24,662 nucleotides of DNA, taken from the IMG/VR virus record IMGVR_UViG_3300009027_000033, positions 1-24,662 of that record; one strand, written 5' to 3'. Positions 7,161-13,534 of this stretch are shown in pieces. Made by a program: the position numbers and the translations under genes. The stretch comes from a virus. The notes beneath the pieces were generated by a model. It was not told the origin of the DNA. It saw nothing but the letters and a program-made list of their open reading frames with translations, and searched no databases. How positions within the stretch are numbered: the first letter of the stretch is position 1; every line of letters begins with the position of its first letter.

Positions 7161-7678
7161 CAGAAGAGAAAAAACGAGGTAGAGGAAGACCTAAGGGTGC
7201 TCCTAACAAACCTAAAATGGAACTCATCGAAAAGAGAGTTCGACTAACTAACAATGCAGATGTCTACGAGATTCTATGTCAAACAGACTTGGTTCTTGCA
7301 GAGTCAGAAGAAAATGCAATCACTGGATTACAAGTATTCAGTGACCGTAACGGTGCAGTAAAACCTGTATTACAATGGTTGTTTGATGATAAGATTGTAT
7401 CACAACTACCTGAAGGTAAAACACCATACGGTGAAAACTCAGCACCAGGCCCTGACTTAACTGAGACTGCATTACGATTTGAATTTAAGAAGTTCAAATA
7501 TTTTGTAACGGAACAGGTACCACCTGTACGAAGAGAAGCAATGTGGATTCAACTCCTAGAAGGTGTTACTGCTAAGGAAGCAGAGTTGATTGACCTAGTC
7601 AAAGACAAGGTAAATCCATTCAAAAACATTGATAAGAAGTTCGTACAAAAGACATTTCCGAACACAGTTTTTAACTAA
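7157..7678 (+). CDS. DUF6433-like phage protein with AT-hook-like N-terminus
   Basis: The 173-residue protein begins with a strongly basic AT-hook-like stretch (RGRGRPKGAPNKPK, residues 7-20), which in other proteins binds the minor groove of A/T-rich DNA. The rest resembles a T4-like phage family I remember as DUF6433, with a VLQWLFDDKIVSQLP core and an EFKKFKYFV strand. It directly follows RNase H with an ATGA overlap, and a DNA-linked role would fit; T4 has the DNA-binding protein DsbA next to rnh. I cannot show homology to DsbA. The stop overlaps CTAAATAC, a possible late promoter. Confidence 0.6.
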   Translation: MTEEKKRGRGRPKGAPNKPKMELIEKRVRLTNNADVYEILCQTDLVLAESEENAITGLQVFSDRNGAVKPVLQWLFDDKIVSQLPEGKTPYGENSAPGPDLTETALRFEFKKFKYFVTEQVPPVRREAMWIQLLEGVTAKEAELIDLVKDKVNPFKNIDKKFVQKTFPNTVFN

Positions 7679-7796
7679 ATACTTTTGTCCTCAGAGACTA
7701 TACATATGATAAAAGGGAAAGTTATGTATATACATTTCCTAGTGTGTAGAACTTTCTAGTCGAGTAGGACTCCATGGATTTTAATTGGGATATATT
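7675..7796 (+). promoter_or_regulatory. Noncoding leader: possible late promoter and hairpin
   Basis: This is one of the longer gaps in the window and has no convincing gene. CTAAATAC (7675-7682) resembles the late promoter reported for some T4-like phages. TATACATA (7699-7706) and TATGTATA (7723-7730) form an 8-bp perfect inverted repeat with a 16-base loop, and AGTC (7758-7761) with GACT (7768-7771) can form a smaller one. No clear ribosome binding site precedes ATG 7797 beyond a weak GGGA. It may be a structured 5' leader of about 110 bases for the next gene. Confidence 0.35.
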
Positions 7797-9011
7797 ATGG
7801 CAGATGAAATAAACAAACCTTCGGAGTTTAGTCAAACTCCACCTGAACTTTCCGAAAAGGAAAGAATTCAAAAACGTATTCAAGACTTTCGTATTGGTCT
7901 GAAACCTCAGACAGCACAAGTTGTAAATGCATTACTAGAGACTCACCTTAAAAATGGTGGTGCAAAACTCAATGAACTAGAAGCAATGATTCTAGTACGT
8001 GATGATATTGGTAATGGATTAGGAGAGTACAATCTTGCAGTAGAAACTGCAACGAAAAGACTCAATGAGATTGTTGCAATAGAAGAACTTGAGAAACAAG
8101 AAGAGATTGCAAAACGAATTGATTTGGAAAAAACCAAACTCAATGAAGAACGACTTCGAAGAAAAGAACTTGAGAAGAGAGTTGAAGAACTGATTGCTCA
8201 AGTCAACGGTCAAGATATAAGACAGTCACCTGATTGGACACCTTATACTCCACCTGAGTTAACACCTCAAGAAGTTCAAGAACCTGAACCAACTCCTGCA
8301 CCTAAACCCAAATCAAAAGCATGGGATATGGTACGTGCATTAAATCCTGCAACAGAAGAAGAAACAAAATCACTTGATGATGTAACACCTGAAGAATGGG
8401 ATAATGCATCAAAAGGTTTGAAGTCTTTCTCAGAAGTTACACAAGAAGACGTAATCACTGAAGACGAAGAACTGCAAGAGAAGATTGACGAAACCAAACA
8501 AGCAGTCGAACAATGGAAGGAAGATAATGTTGATACACTTCCTGACTTAGAAGACCTTTCTGAATTTGATAAAGAGGTCATTCAAGACGTAGAAGACGAA
8601 GACGTAGATATTGATGATGCATTCCAAGTACAAGAAGAAGACACTGAAACTCAACCTGACTTTGCACCAACAATAACTGCTGGTAATGCACCCAATCTAA
8701 GATTAGTGGATGACTACAAAGACCTTGAATCTGCAAAAGAAGAAGAAGGTGAAGAAGAGTATGATGAGATTGTTATTCCAAATAAATCAGAATTACAATC
8801 ATTAACCAAGTCTAAAATCAAAGAGACTGCAGATGTACTAGGTTTTGAAGTAGACTTAACTCAAACTAAAGCAAAAATGATTGACTCATTTGTCGAACAG
8901 TCAGAAGCATACATTAAAGAATTAACAGAAGATAGTGGTTTTATCTCTGCGAGTGAAACCGATGAGGATGACAATGACAACGACAATTCGAGGGACGGTG
9001 GTTACTTCTAG
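7797..9011 (+). CDS. Long acidic coiled-coil protein with SAP/HeH-like C-terminus
   Basis: ATG 7797 gives a 404-residue protein. Residues about 20-150 are helical and charged, with heptad-like stretches (EELEKQEEIAKRIDLEK, RRKELEKRVEELIAQ), predicting a coiled coil. A proline-rich linker follows (PEPTPAPKPKSK), then a very acidic, low-complexity region of about 170 residues. Near the end, LTKSKIKETADVLGFEVD then TKAKMIDSF has the helix-extended loop-helix look of SAP or HeH/LEM motifs, which bind DNA or proteins. No full-length family is recognised. It may be a scaffold or DNA-associated factor; that is a guess from composition. Confidence 0.6.
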   Translation: MADEINKPSEFSQTPPELSEKERIQKRIQDFRIGLKPQTAQVVNALLETHLKNGGAKLNELEAMILVRDDIGNGLGEYNLAVETATKRLNEIVAIEELEKQEEIAKRIDLEKTKLNEERLRRKELEKRVEELIAQVNGQDIRQSPDWTPYTPPELTPQEVQEPEPTPAPKPKSKAWDMVRALNPATEEETKSLDDVTPEEWDNASKGLKSFSEVTQEDVITEDEELQEKIDETKQAVEQWKEDNVDTLPDLEDLSEFDKEVIQDVEDEDVDIDDAFQVQEEDTETQPDFAPTITAGNAPNLRLVDDYKDLESAKEEEGEEEYDEIVIPNKSELQSLTKSKIKETADVLGFEVDLTQTKAKMIDSFVEQSEAYIKELTEDSGFISASETDEDDNDNDNSRDGGYF

Positions 9012-9423
9012 TAACTCAACTGTAAGAGAACTAAAACCAAACGAAGTATCTCCAATTTATTCAGAGTTCCAGCAGGAAGTCTGTGAGGATTTACTTCGTT
9101 TTAACTTTCCAAAAGATTATACCATAAAACTAGGATGTCAATATGACATCGATAAAGTATGCCTTTATAAAGATGGTGACACTCTAGTGTTCTCTGTATT
9201 AGAACAACCACTAGGTGACCATATTTTTCTCAGACCTTTTTTGTGGAACCCAAATAAAAATCCTCTAACAAAAATACTAGACGAATATGAAGATGAACAG
9301 TTCTACTGTGTTCCAAAATATTATGCAGAACCCTTTACCGTTGGTTCAGACATAGTGTACAGATATGTGCATGAAACAGAAGATAGGGAGAGACACGTAA
9401 CATGTCAGATAGAATCCCTGTAA
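8974..9423 (+). CDS. Hypothetical protein, 149 aa
   Basis: I choose ATG 8974 because GAGG at 8964-8967 lies six bases upstream; ATG 8962 and 8968 and GTG 8998 are alternatives in frame. The gene overlaps the previous one by 38 bases in another frame. The product is a mixed alpha/beta, soluble-looking protein with TIKLGCQYDIDKVCLYKDG and DTLVFSVLEQPLGDHIFLRP segments that read like beta strands. No family is recognised. It overlaps the radical SAM gene by 22 bases, so it may be coupled to it. Confidence 0.5.
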   Translation: MTTTIRGTVVTSSNSTVRELKPNEVSPIYSEFQQEVCEDLLRFNFPKDYTIKLGCQYDIDKVCLYKDGDTLVFSVLEQPLGDHIFLRPFLWNPNKNPLTKILDEYEDEQFYCVPKYYAEPFTVGSDIVYRYVHETEDRERHVTCQIESL

Positions 9424-10325
9424 CTGCTGTCGACCAATACGACTTCTTAGAACATCGTAGAGAACAAGAAACCAAACATTGGGAAAGAAACACTGGTGAT
9501 AATCCTCTCGACTCTATTCTTACCGTTGAAGTAAACACTACTGAACTCTGTAATAGAACTTGTGTCTTTTGTCCTAGACATGACCCTAAAGTATTCCCAA
9601 ATAGAAATCTACACATGACTGTTAAAGGTGCAAACACTATTGCAGAAGAGTTAGGTGACAATAATTTTCAAGGTAAAATATCTTTTAGTGGATTTGGTGA
9701 GAACTTACTGAATCCTAATTTTATCGAAATTGTAAGAGAGTTTAGATTTAGTTTACCACAAGCAACACTTGAGTGTAACACTAACGGTGATAAGTTAGAT
9801 ATTGAATATGCTAAAAAGTTATTTAAAAATGGATTAGATTTACTTTACATTAATCTTTACGATGGCATTCATCAAATGGAACATTTTGATAAAATGATGT
9901 CAGATGCAAGAATAAGAGAAGACAATTATAGATACAGAATGCATTGGGGTGATTTTGAAAAACATGGACTCATTCTAAATAATAGAAGTGGTGTTATCGA
10001 TTGGGTTGGCATAGAAGACGACAGTGTAGAGAATCTAAAAGGCAAACCTTGTCATTATCCATTCTACAAAATGTTTGTTGATTGGAACGGAGACGTATTG
10101 TTCTGTTCTAACGATTGGGGAAGAGAACACGTTGTAGGTAATCTTCTACAAGATTCTTTGCATGATGTATGGTTCAGCAAACCCATGACAAAGATTCGTA
10201 AGAGATTGATGAAAGGAGATAGAAGTCATTCGCCTTGTAACAAGTGTAGTGTTGACGGTTCATTATTTGGCAAACCGTCATTTGATATAGTGAGAGAGTA
10301 TTATGAAAATAGCAATAACAGGTAG
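9402..10325 (+). CDS. Radical SAM enzyme with SPASM-like domain
   Basis: The 307-residue protein carries the radical SAM motif C50-x3-C54-x2-C57 (ELCNRTCVFCPR), which holds a [4Fe-4S] cluster and cleaves S-adenosylmethionine. GFGE at 97-100 fits the SAM-binding glycine motif, and ECNTNGD the next strand. C-terminal cysteines C217, C235, C279 and C282 (KPCHYPF, VLFCSND, SPCNKCS) look like a SPASM-type auxiliary cluster site. SPASM enzymes typically modify peptides or act as dehydrogenases on sugars and cyclitols. The substrate here is unknown. The gene overlaps the dehydrogenase-like gene by 23 bases, suggesting a two-step pathway. Confidence 0.85.
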   Translation: MSDRIPVTAVDQYDFLEHRREQETKHWERNTGDNPLDSILTVEVNTTELCNRTCVFCPRHDPKVFPNRNLHMTVKGANTIAEELGDNNFQGKISFSGFGENLLNPNFIEIVREFRFSLPQATLECNTNGDKLDIEYAKKLFKNGLDLLYINLYDGIHQMEHFDKMMSDARIREDNYRYRMHWGDFEKHGLILNNRSGVIDWVGIEDDSVENLKGKPCHYPFYKMFVDWNGDVLFCSNDWGREHVVGNLLQDSLHDVWFSKPMTKIRKRLMKGDRSHSPCNKCSVDGSLFGKPSFDIVREYYENSNNR

Positions 10326-10917
10326 TACAGGACTTGCAGAGTTAATCAAACGAACATTTGAGTCAACACCCAATGCAGGTAAAACATTTACAGTCAAGTC
10401 TCTACGAATAGAAGACATTACAGCCAATGACACCAAGTGTTGGATATTTGACAAAGAGAATAAAAACCACATTGATGTTCTTATCAACTTTGCACATCAG
10501 GACTTTGACCAAGTAAAGGTTTTAGATATTGCACACAAAGCGTGGTGCGATGATAGTACAAAGTATATTATCAACATATCGTCACGTGCATCACAACCTA
10601 ACATCTCAAAAGGATACATGTACTCTGCACAAAAGAATGCATTGAATCATCTTGCAAATAATCTAACTTATAATTCTAATAGAAAATATAAGATGACCAC
10701 TGTCAACTTAGGTTTACTAAACCATGAGTTACCATCTGTACAGCATCAAGAGGTTGCATCTTTACTTTACAAGTTGGTTACAATCTATCCACACTTAGAG
10801 ATTACTGACTTGACACTTCAAGCACATGCAAACTATCTTGAAGTTCAGGATGATAAATCCACTTTACAGGATGTAGATAAAATGGTAAAATCACTATATC
10901 CACAGAACGGAATGTAA
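10303..10917 (+). CDS. Short-chain dehydrogenase/epimerase-like protein
   Basis: The 204-residue chain has an N-terminal Rossmann start (MKIAITGSTGLAE, glycine motif at 7-10), INFAH at 61-65 in place of the NNAG motif, serines at NISS (91-94), and Y107-x3-K111 (YSAQK) as the catalytic pair. These mark the SDR superfamily of NAD(P)-dependent oxidoreductases and sugar-nucleotide epimerases. It is shorter than usual (about 250 residues), and the region after the active site is reduced. It starts inside the end of the radical SAM gene. Acting on the same compound as that enzyme is a reasonable inference. Confidence 0.7.
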   Translation: MKIAITGSTGLAELIKRTFESTPNAGKTFTVKSLRIEDITANDTKCWIFDKENKNHIDVLINFAHQDFDQVKVLDIAHKAWCDDSTKYIINISSRASQPNISKGYMYSAQKNALNHLANNLTYNSNRKYKMTTVNLGLLNHELPSVQHQEVASLLYKLVTIYPHLEITDLTLQAHANYLEVQDDKSTLQDVDKMVKSLYPQNGM

Positions 10918-10928
10918 TAAATAACATT

Positions 10929-11177
10929 ATGAGTATAGAATATAACGACTTTGGTTTCACTGCAATGGATGCTGATGAACTTGCATCAGTAGATACTAAG
11001 ATTGTAGAAAAGACCACCAGTGCAACAGAAGTCATCAACAAATTAGACAACTTTATCAGACCTCTCCTTGAGAATCTTGCCAAGGATTCTGACAAAGACT
11101 ACATCTACTGGCCCAATCGTGTCGAGATTATCACTAAGAAAATCAACGAATTAAACGAAATCCAAAAAAACATATAA
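10929..11177 (+). CDS. Conserved T4-like phage hypothetical, 82 aa
   Basis: The product starts with YNDFGFTAMDADEL and contains the motif DKDYIYWPNRVEII near residues 57-70, followed by a short helix. Small proteins with an FGFTAVDE start and a YIYWPNR motif are common in T4-like cyanophages; that is from memory. Function unknown. ATAAATA at 10917-10923 precedes the start but is too close to the ATG to serve it as a late promoter. The gene ends just before the first terminator-promoter element. Confidence 0.65.
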   Translation: MSIEYNDFGFTAMDADELASVDTKIVEKTTSATEVINKLDNFIRPLLENLAKDSDKDYIYWPNRVEIITKKINELNEIQKNI

Positions 11178-11181
11178 AAAA

Positions 11182-11207
11182 GGGGTAGACAATGCCCCAC
11201 CACTTTT
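11182..11207 (+). terminator. Weak hairpin terminator containing the promoter -35 box
   Basis: GGGG (11182-11185) pairs with CCCC (11195-11198) around a 9-base loop TAGACAATG, followed after a few bases by TTTT (11204-11207). The stem is short and the T-run weak, so termination alone would be doubtful. The same layout occurs in stronger form at 12240 and 12640, which supports this copy. The loop contains the -35 box of the promoter at 11186. Confidence 0.4.
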
Positions 11208-11215
11208 GTTACTAT
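11186..11215 (+). promoter_or_regulatory. Sigma70-type promoter, copy 1 of 3
   Basis: TAGACA (11186-11191) and TACTAT (11210-11215) are 18 bases apart, the same geometry as in the copies at 12246 and 12646. The -35 box lies in the loop of a G4/C4 hairpin. A start near 11222 would give a short leader before ATG 11240. Confidence 0.6.
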
Positions 11216-11239
11216 AGACTTCTTAACTTGGAGTACATT

Positions 11240-11488
11240 ATGAATGCAGAAGAATACTACGTAAAACTCGGTCAGAAACTGATTAGAGATTGCGAAGACA
11301 ATAAAATATATGCATCTAATTCAAAACAACCGTTGAATAAACAACGTGAATTAGATGAGAAGTGGAATGCAGCTGTGACTGCAGGAAACAAACTAGTGAC
11401 TTATGGTACAACTTGGTCTCGGTTTGAATCTATCAATGACCTCACACCACTAGAGAAACTTGTAATCAAAGAACAAATTCAACTTTAA
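11240..11488 (+). CDS. Small hypothetical protein, 82 aa
   Basis: I start this at ATG 11240, preceded by GGAG (11230-11233) with a six-base spacer; earlier in-frame codons lie inside the promoter. The protein is helical and charged at the N-terminus (EEYYVKLGQKLIRDCED) and ends in TPLEKLVIKEQIQL. No family is recognised. It is the first gene after promoter copy 1 and is followed eight bases later by tRNA-Arg, so both are probably on one transcript. Confidence 0.6.
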   Translation: MNAEEYYVKLGQKLIRDCEDNKIYASNSKQPLNKQRELDEKWNAAVTAGNKLVTYGTTWSRFESINDLTPLEKLVIKEQIQL

Positions 11489-11495
11489 TCTTTCC

Positions 11496-11572
11496 GTCCT
11501 TGTAGCTCAATCGGATAGAGCAACGGTCTTCTAAACCGTAGGTTACAGGTTCGACTCCTGTCAGGGACGCCA
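11496..11572 (+). tRNA. tRNA-Arg (anticodon UCU)
   Basis: A complete cloverleaf can be drawn. The acceptor GTCCTTG pairs with CAGGGAC with one G-U pair; the D arm is in GCTCAATCGGATAGAGC; the anticodon stem ACGGT/ACCGT encloses CTTCTAA with anticodon TCT; the T arm is ACAGG-TTCGACT-CCTGT. The gene encodes its own 3' GCCA. It reads AGA (and AGG), a codon frequent in AT-rich phage genes. Confidence 0.95.
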
Positions 11573-11589
11573 AATACAGAGGGTAAGTT

Positions 11590-11727
11590 ATGGAACTTAC
11601 ACTAACAATCTTTTTGTGGTTAATAATAATTATCACAATAACCGTAGTAGGAGTATCCTTTTGGTTGACCTATGATTTAATTAAGTTCGATTTATTTCCT
11701 AAGGAGGAAGAAGAAGATGAACTATGA
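11590..11727 (+). CDS. Small single-pass membrane protein, 45 aa
   Basis: ATG 11590 is preceded by GAGGG (11579-11583). Residues 3-28 are almost wholly hydrophobic (LTIFLWLIIIITITVVGVSF), followed by a short acidic tail (PKEEEEDEL). One membrane helix is predicted. It lies between tRNA-Arg and the next gene, which it overlaps by 11 bases, and its tail codons supply that gene's AAGGAGG site. No family is recognised. Confidence 0.6.
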   Translation: MELTLTIFLWLIIIITITVVGVSFWLTYDLIKFDLFPKEEEEDEL

Positions 11728-12061
11728 CCGTTTTGATTTAGAAGAACAAATCATGAAGTGTTGGAGTGTGGTTGATGATGTGAATGATTTGTATGAACAC
11801 ATTGGAGACAGTGGTGAGTTTGTTGACATGCCACCCAAGTACGTTGACAAAGTAATGAACAAATTGTTGGGAGTCAAAGAACTCTATGACATGCGATTCC
11901 AAAAACTATGGGATGTCTTTGACTATATGATTAAGGATGGTCAGTTTCAAAATGATTTTTATAACGATGAGTTCGTACAATTAGAATTAGAAGGTATTGA
12001 CGATATTCCACTGAGAGACCTAACTGATACGGAGATTATAGACCTAAAATACGGAGATTAG
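11717..12061 (+). CDS. Acidic hypothetical protein, 114 aa
   Basis: AAGGAGG at 11701-11707 supports ATG 11717. The product is acidic and helical, with EEQIMKCWSVVDDVNDLYEH near the start and KVMNKLLGVKELYDMRFQ in the middle, and ends in TDTEIIDLKYGD. No domain is recognised, though proteins of this type occur in marine T4-like phages. The last ten bases, including the TAG stop, are inside tRNA-Pro, so this message and the mature tRNA cannot come intact from the same transcript copy. Confidence 0.65.
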   Translation: MNYDRFDLEEQIMKCWSVVDDVNDLYEHIGDSGEFVDMPPKYVDKVMNKLLGVKELYDMRFQKLWDVFDYMIKDGQFQNDFYNDEFVQLELEGIDDIPLRDLTDTEIIDLKYGD

Positions 12062-12128
12062 CGCAGTCAGGTAGCGCACTCGTTTTGGGGACGAGTGGTC
12101 ACAGGTTCAAATCCTGTATCTCCGACCA
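12052..12128 (+). tRNA. tRNA-Pro (anticodon UGG)
   Basis: The acceptor CGGAGAT pairs with ATCTCCG; the D arm is in AGCGCAGTCAGGTAGCGC; the anticodon stem CTCGT/ACGAG encloses TTTGGGG with anticodon TGG; the T arm is ACAGG-TTCAAAT-CCTGT. A 3' ACCA is encoded. Its first ten bases are also the end of the preceding coding region. It decodes CCA and other CCN codons. Confidence 0.95.
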
Positions 12129-12129
12129 T

Positions 12130-12214
12130 GCCTGAGTGGTGGAATTGGTATACACAAGGGACTTAAAATCCCTCGTCTTCGGACATGCGAGTTCAAGTCT
12201 CGCCTCAGGCACCA
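12130..12214 (+). tRNA. tRNA-Leu (anticodon UAA)
   Basis: The acceptor GCCTGAG pairs with CTCAGGC; the anticodon stem AGGGA/TCCCT encloses CTTAAAA with anticodon TAA. A long variable arm (CGTCTTCGGACATG) marks it as a class II leucine tRNA, and the T arm is GCGAG-TTCAAGT-CTCGC. A 3' ACCA is encoded. It lies one base after tRNA-Pro, so both are likely cut from one precursor. It decodes TTA, a frequent codon in this window. Confidence 0.95.
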
Positions 12215-12239
12215 TTTTACGAGACAATTCAATGACTTA

Positions 12240-12267
12240 GAGGGGTTGACAAAGCCCCTCATTTTTT
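12240..12267 (+). terminator. Rho-independent terminator with -35 box in its loop
   Basis: GAGGGG (12240-12245) pairs perfectly with CCCCTC (12255-12260), with a 9-base loop TTGACAAAG, followed by A and six T residues (12262-12267). This is a standard intrinsic terminator for the tRNA transcript. Its loop is the -35 element of the promoter for the next gene. Confidence 0.75.
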
Positions 12268-12275
12268 GTTATTAT
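12246..12275 (+). promoter_or_regulatory. Sigma70-type promoter, copy 2 of 3
   Basis: Consensus TTGACA (12246-12251) is 18 bases from TATTAT (12270-12275). Five bases after the -10 box begins CATGATGA (12281-12288), then AATAAGGAGA; the copy at 12646 has the same arrangement. The start would be near 12282. Confidence 0.8.
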
Positions 12276-12305
12276 ATACACATGATGACAAATAAGGAGA
12301 CTGAA

Positions 12306-12632
12306 ATGGAACGTAATCTAGAAAACTTAATCCCTCTTGTGCAAAAGTTGTGTGATGACATCAATGAACTGCATATCAAAGAATACCCTACTCTTACTGA
12401 GTATCATACCTATTTTGAGGTTGCACGTAAGTACATCAAAGTAATTACCAACACTGGTAATCAACTTACTGTGTGGGGTTTCATTAATAAAACCAACTCT
12501 AAATTTGAAACTGGTACTGTTCTGAAGGCTGCAGGTTGGTCAACTCCAACTCTGAATGCAGGACGTGGTAACCTGTTTGATGGATATGAGATATTTGGAA
12601 TGAGAAAGTATGGGCCTGATTATCTTATATAA
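12306..12632 (+). CDS. Conserved phage hypothetical protein, 108 aa
   Basis: I start this at ATG 12306, six bases after AAGGAG; upstream in-frame ATGs at 12282 and 12285 are at the transcription start and lack a binding site. The protein begins with a helical acidic region and continues with a compact domain containing KVITNTGNQLTVWGFI, VLKAAGWSTPTLNAGRGN and YEIFGMRKYGPDYL. The WGFIxK...LKAAGW..P..N..RGN pattern occurs in small marine phage proteins of unknown function, as I remember them. It is the only gene between promoter copies 2 and 3. Confidence 0.65.
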   Translation: MERNLENLIPLVQKLCDDINELHIKEYPTLTEYHTYFEVARKYIKVITNTGNQLTVWGFINKTNSKFETGTVLKAAGWSTPTLNAGRGNLFDGYEIFGMRKYGPDYLI

Positions 12633-12639
12633 TCTTCTT

Positions 12640-12668
12640 GGGGGGTTGACAATGCCCCCCATTTTTTT
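12640..12668 (+). terminator. Rho-independent terminator with -35 box in its loop
   Basis: GGGGGG (12640-12645) pairs with CCCCCC (12655-12660) around the 9-base loop TTGACAATG, followed by A and seven T residues (12662-12668). It would end the transcript of the gene at 12306. As at 12240, the loop is the -35 box of the following promoter. Confidence 0.8.
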
Positions 12669-12675
12669 ATATAAT
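12646..12675 (+). promoter_or_regulatory. Sigma70-type promoter, copy 3 of 3
   Basis: TTGACA (12646-12651) and TATAAT (12670-12675) are both consensus, 18 bases apart. CATGATGA begins at 12681, as in copy 2, followed by AATAAAGGAGA. This is the best promoter by sequence in the window, placed to drive the small genes from 12705 onward. Confidence 0.85.
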
Positions 12676-12704
12676 GGTTACATGATGATTAATAAAGGAG
12701 ACAA

Positions 12705-12989
12705 ATGAACATAGGATACTTAAACGAATACGATGACATCAGATACAAACAAAGTGGTAAGTTTTACGAAGGTACAATTACCAAAGTTGTCAACAATGAC
12801 TTTCCATTTATCGAAGCTGAGGTTTACGAAACAACCAGTTATAGTCAAAGACTGGATAAAAAACCTTTCACAGGTATCATCTATGCTGAATCATTCGAAG
12901 GTTTAGATATGGAATTTTGGTTTTACGGACAAGGATGTGACAACTCTGCAATAGGTGTGAGTGGTCATTGGGATAAACTAGTAGCATAG
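12705..12989 (+). CDS. Hypothetical protein, 94 aa
   Basis: AAAGGAG (12694-12700) precedes ATG 12705. The product has an even mix of charged and aromatic residues; strands are suggested by KFYEGTITKVVNNDFPFIEAEVY and a glycine-rich end (FYGQGCDNSAIGVSGHW). It looks like a small beta-rich protein. No family is recognised. A strong promoter and good binding site suggest high early expression. Confidence 0.6.
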   Translation: MNIGYLNEYDDIRYKQSGKFYEGTITKVVNNDFPFIEAEVYETTSYSQRLDKKPFTGIIYAESFEGLDMEFWFYGQGCDNSAIGVSGHWDKLVA

Positions 12990-12997
12990 GAGACAAA

Positions 12998-13177
12998 ATG
13001 ATAAACAATCCAATATACCCAAAACCTGAAATTAAAGTTCTTGATGATGACAAGTTAGAAAATTACAATATCACATCAAAGAGGTCTAAAGCTGTTTTGA
13101 ATTTTGAATTCGATTTTTGTGATAATAATGAGTTGAACGATATAGTTGAGAATGGTCTCGCTATTGCAGTTCACTAA
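12998..13177 (+). CDS. Small hypothetical protein, 59 aa
   Basis: AGGAGAC sits just before ATG 12998, the same binding-site type used by neighbours. The product has a proline-rich start (NNPIYPKPEIKVL), a central basic ITSKRSKAVLNFEF, then an acidic stretch (DNNELNDIVENG). No family is recognised. Its clean frame, binding site and position nine bases from both neighbours support a real gene. Confidence 0.55.
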   Translation: MINNPIYPKPEIKVLDDDKLENYNITSKRSKAVLNFEFDFCDNNELNDIVENGLAIAVH

Positions 13178-13186
13178 GGAGACGAT

Positions 13187-13534
13187 ATGAATATATTAGA
13201 ATACGATGTAAATGAATATGGTAAGAATGGTTCCCACTTACAAGGGTACATTAATACTGACTACGACACTCTAGTGTCTGTGTTGGGTAAACCTTCTTAC
13301 ACTGATGCAGACCCATATGCAAAAGTGAATTGTGAATGGGCGTTAACTGTTAAAGTTCCTGATGGTGATGACGATTGGGATTATGTACATGCAACAATCT
13401 ACAATTGGAAGGATGGTTATATCCCTCTAGGCGAATGTCAATGGCATGTTGGTGGTTTCAATTACTCTGCTGTAGAAGTTGTTGATGCAATTGTGAGTGG
13501 TAATATCACTCCTGCTTATAGTGAGGTTGCATAA
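13187..13534 (+). CDS. Conserved phage hypothetical protein, 115 aa
   Basis: AAGGAGA precedes ATG 13187. The product contains SHLQGYINTDYDTLVSVLG, DPYAKVNCEWAL, ATIYNWKDGYIP and ECQWHVGGFN in that order. This set (SHLQGYI, DPYxKV, TIYNWK, WHIGG) matches a small family I have seen in many marine and halophilic phages, function unknown. It probably folds as a small beta sheet. TAATG links its stop to the next start, so the two are coupled. Confidence 0.7.
   Translation: MNILEYDVNEYGKNGSHLQGYINTDYDTLVSVLGKPSYTDADPYAKVNCEWALTVKVPDGDDDWDYVHATIYNWKDGYIPLGECQWHVGGFNYSAVEVVDAIVSGNITPAYSEVA

Noticed and set aside
10917-10923. ATAAATA as a T4 late promoter for the gene at 10929
   Set aside because: The transcript would start at or after the ATG. 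The match is more likely chance in AT-rich DNA around a stop codon.
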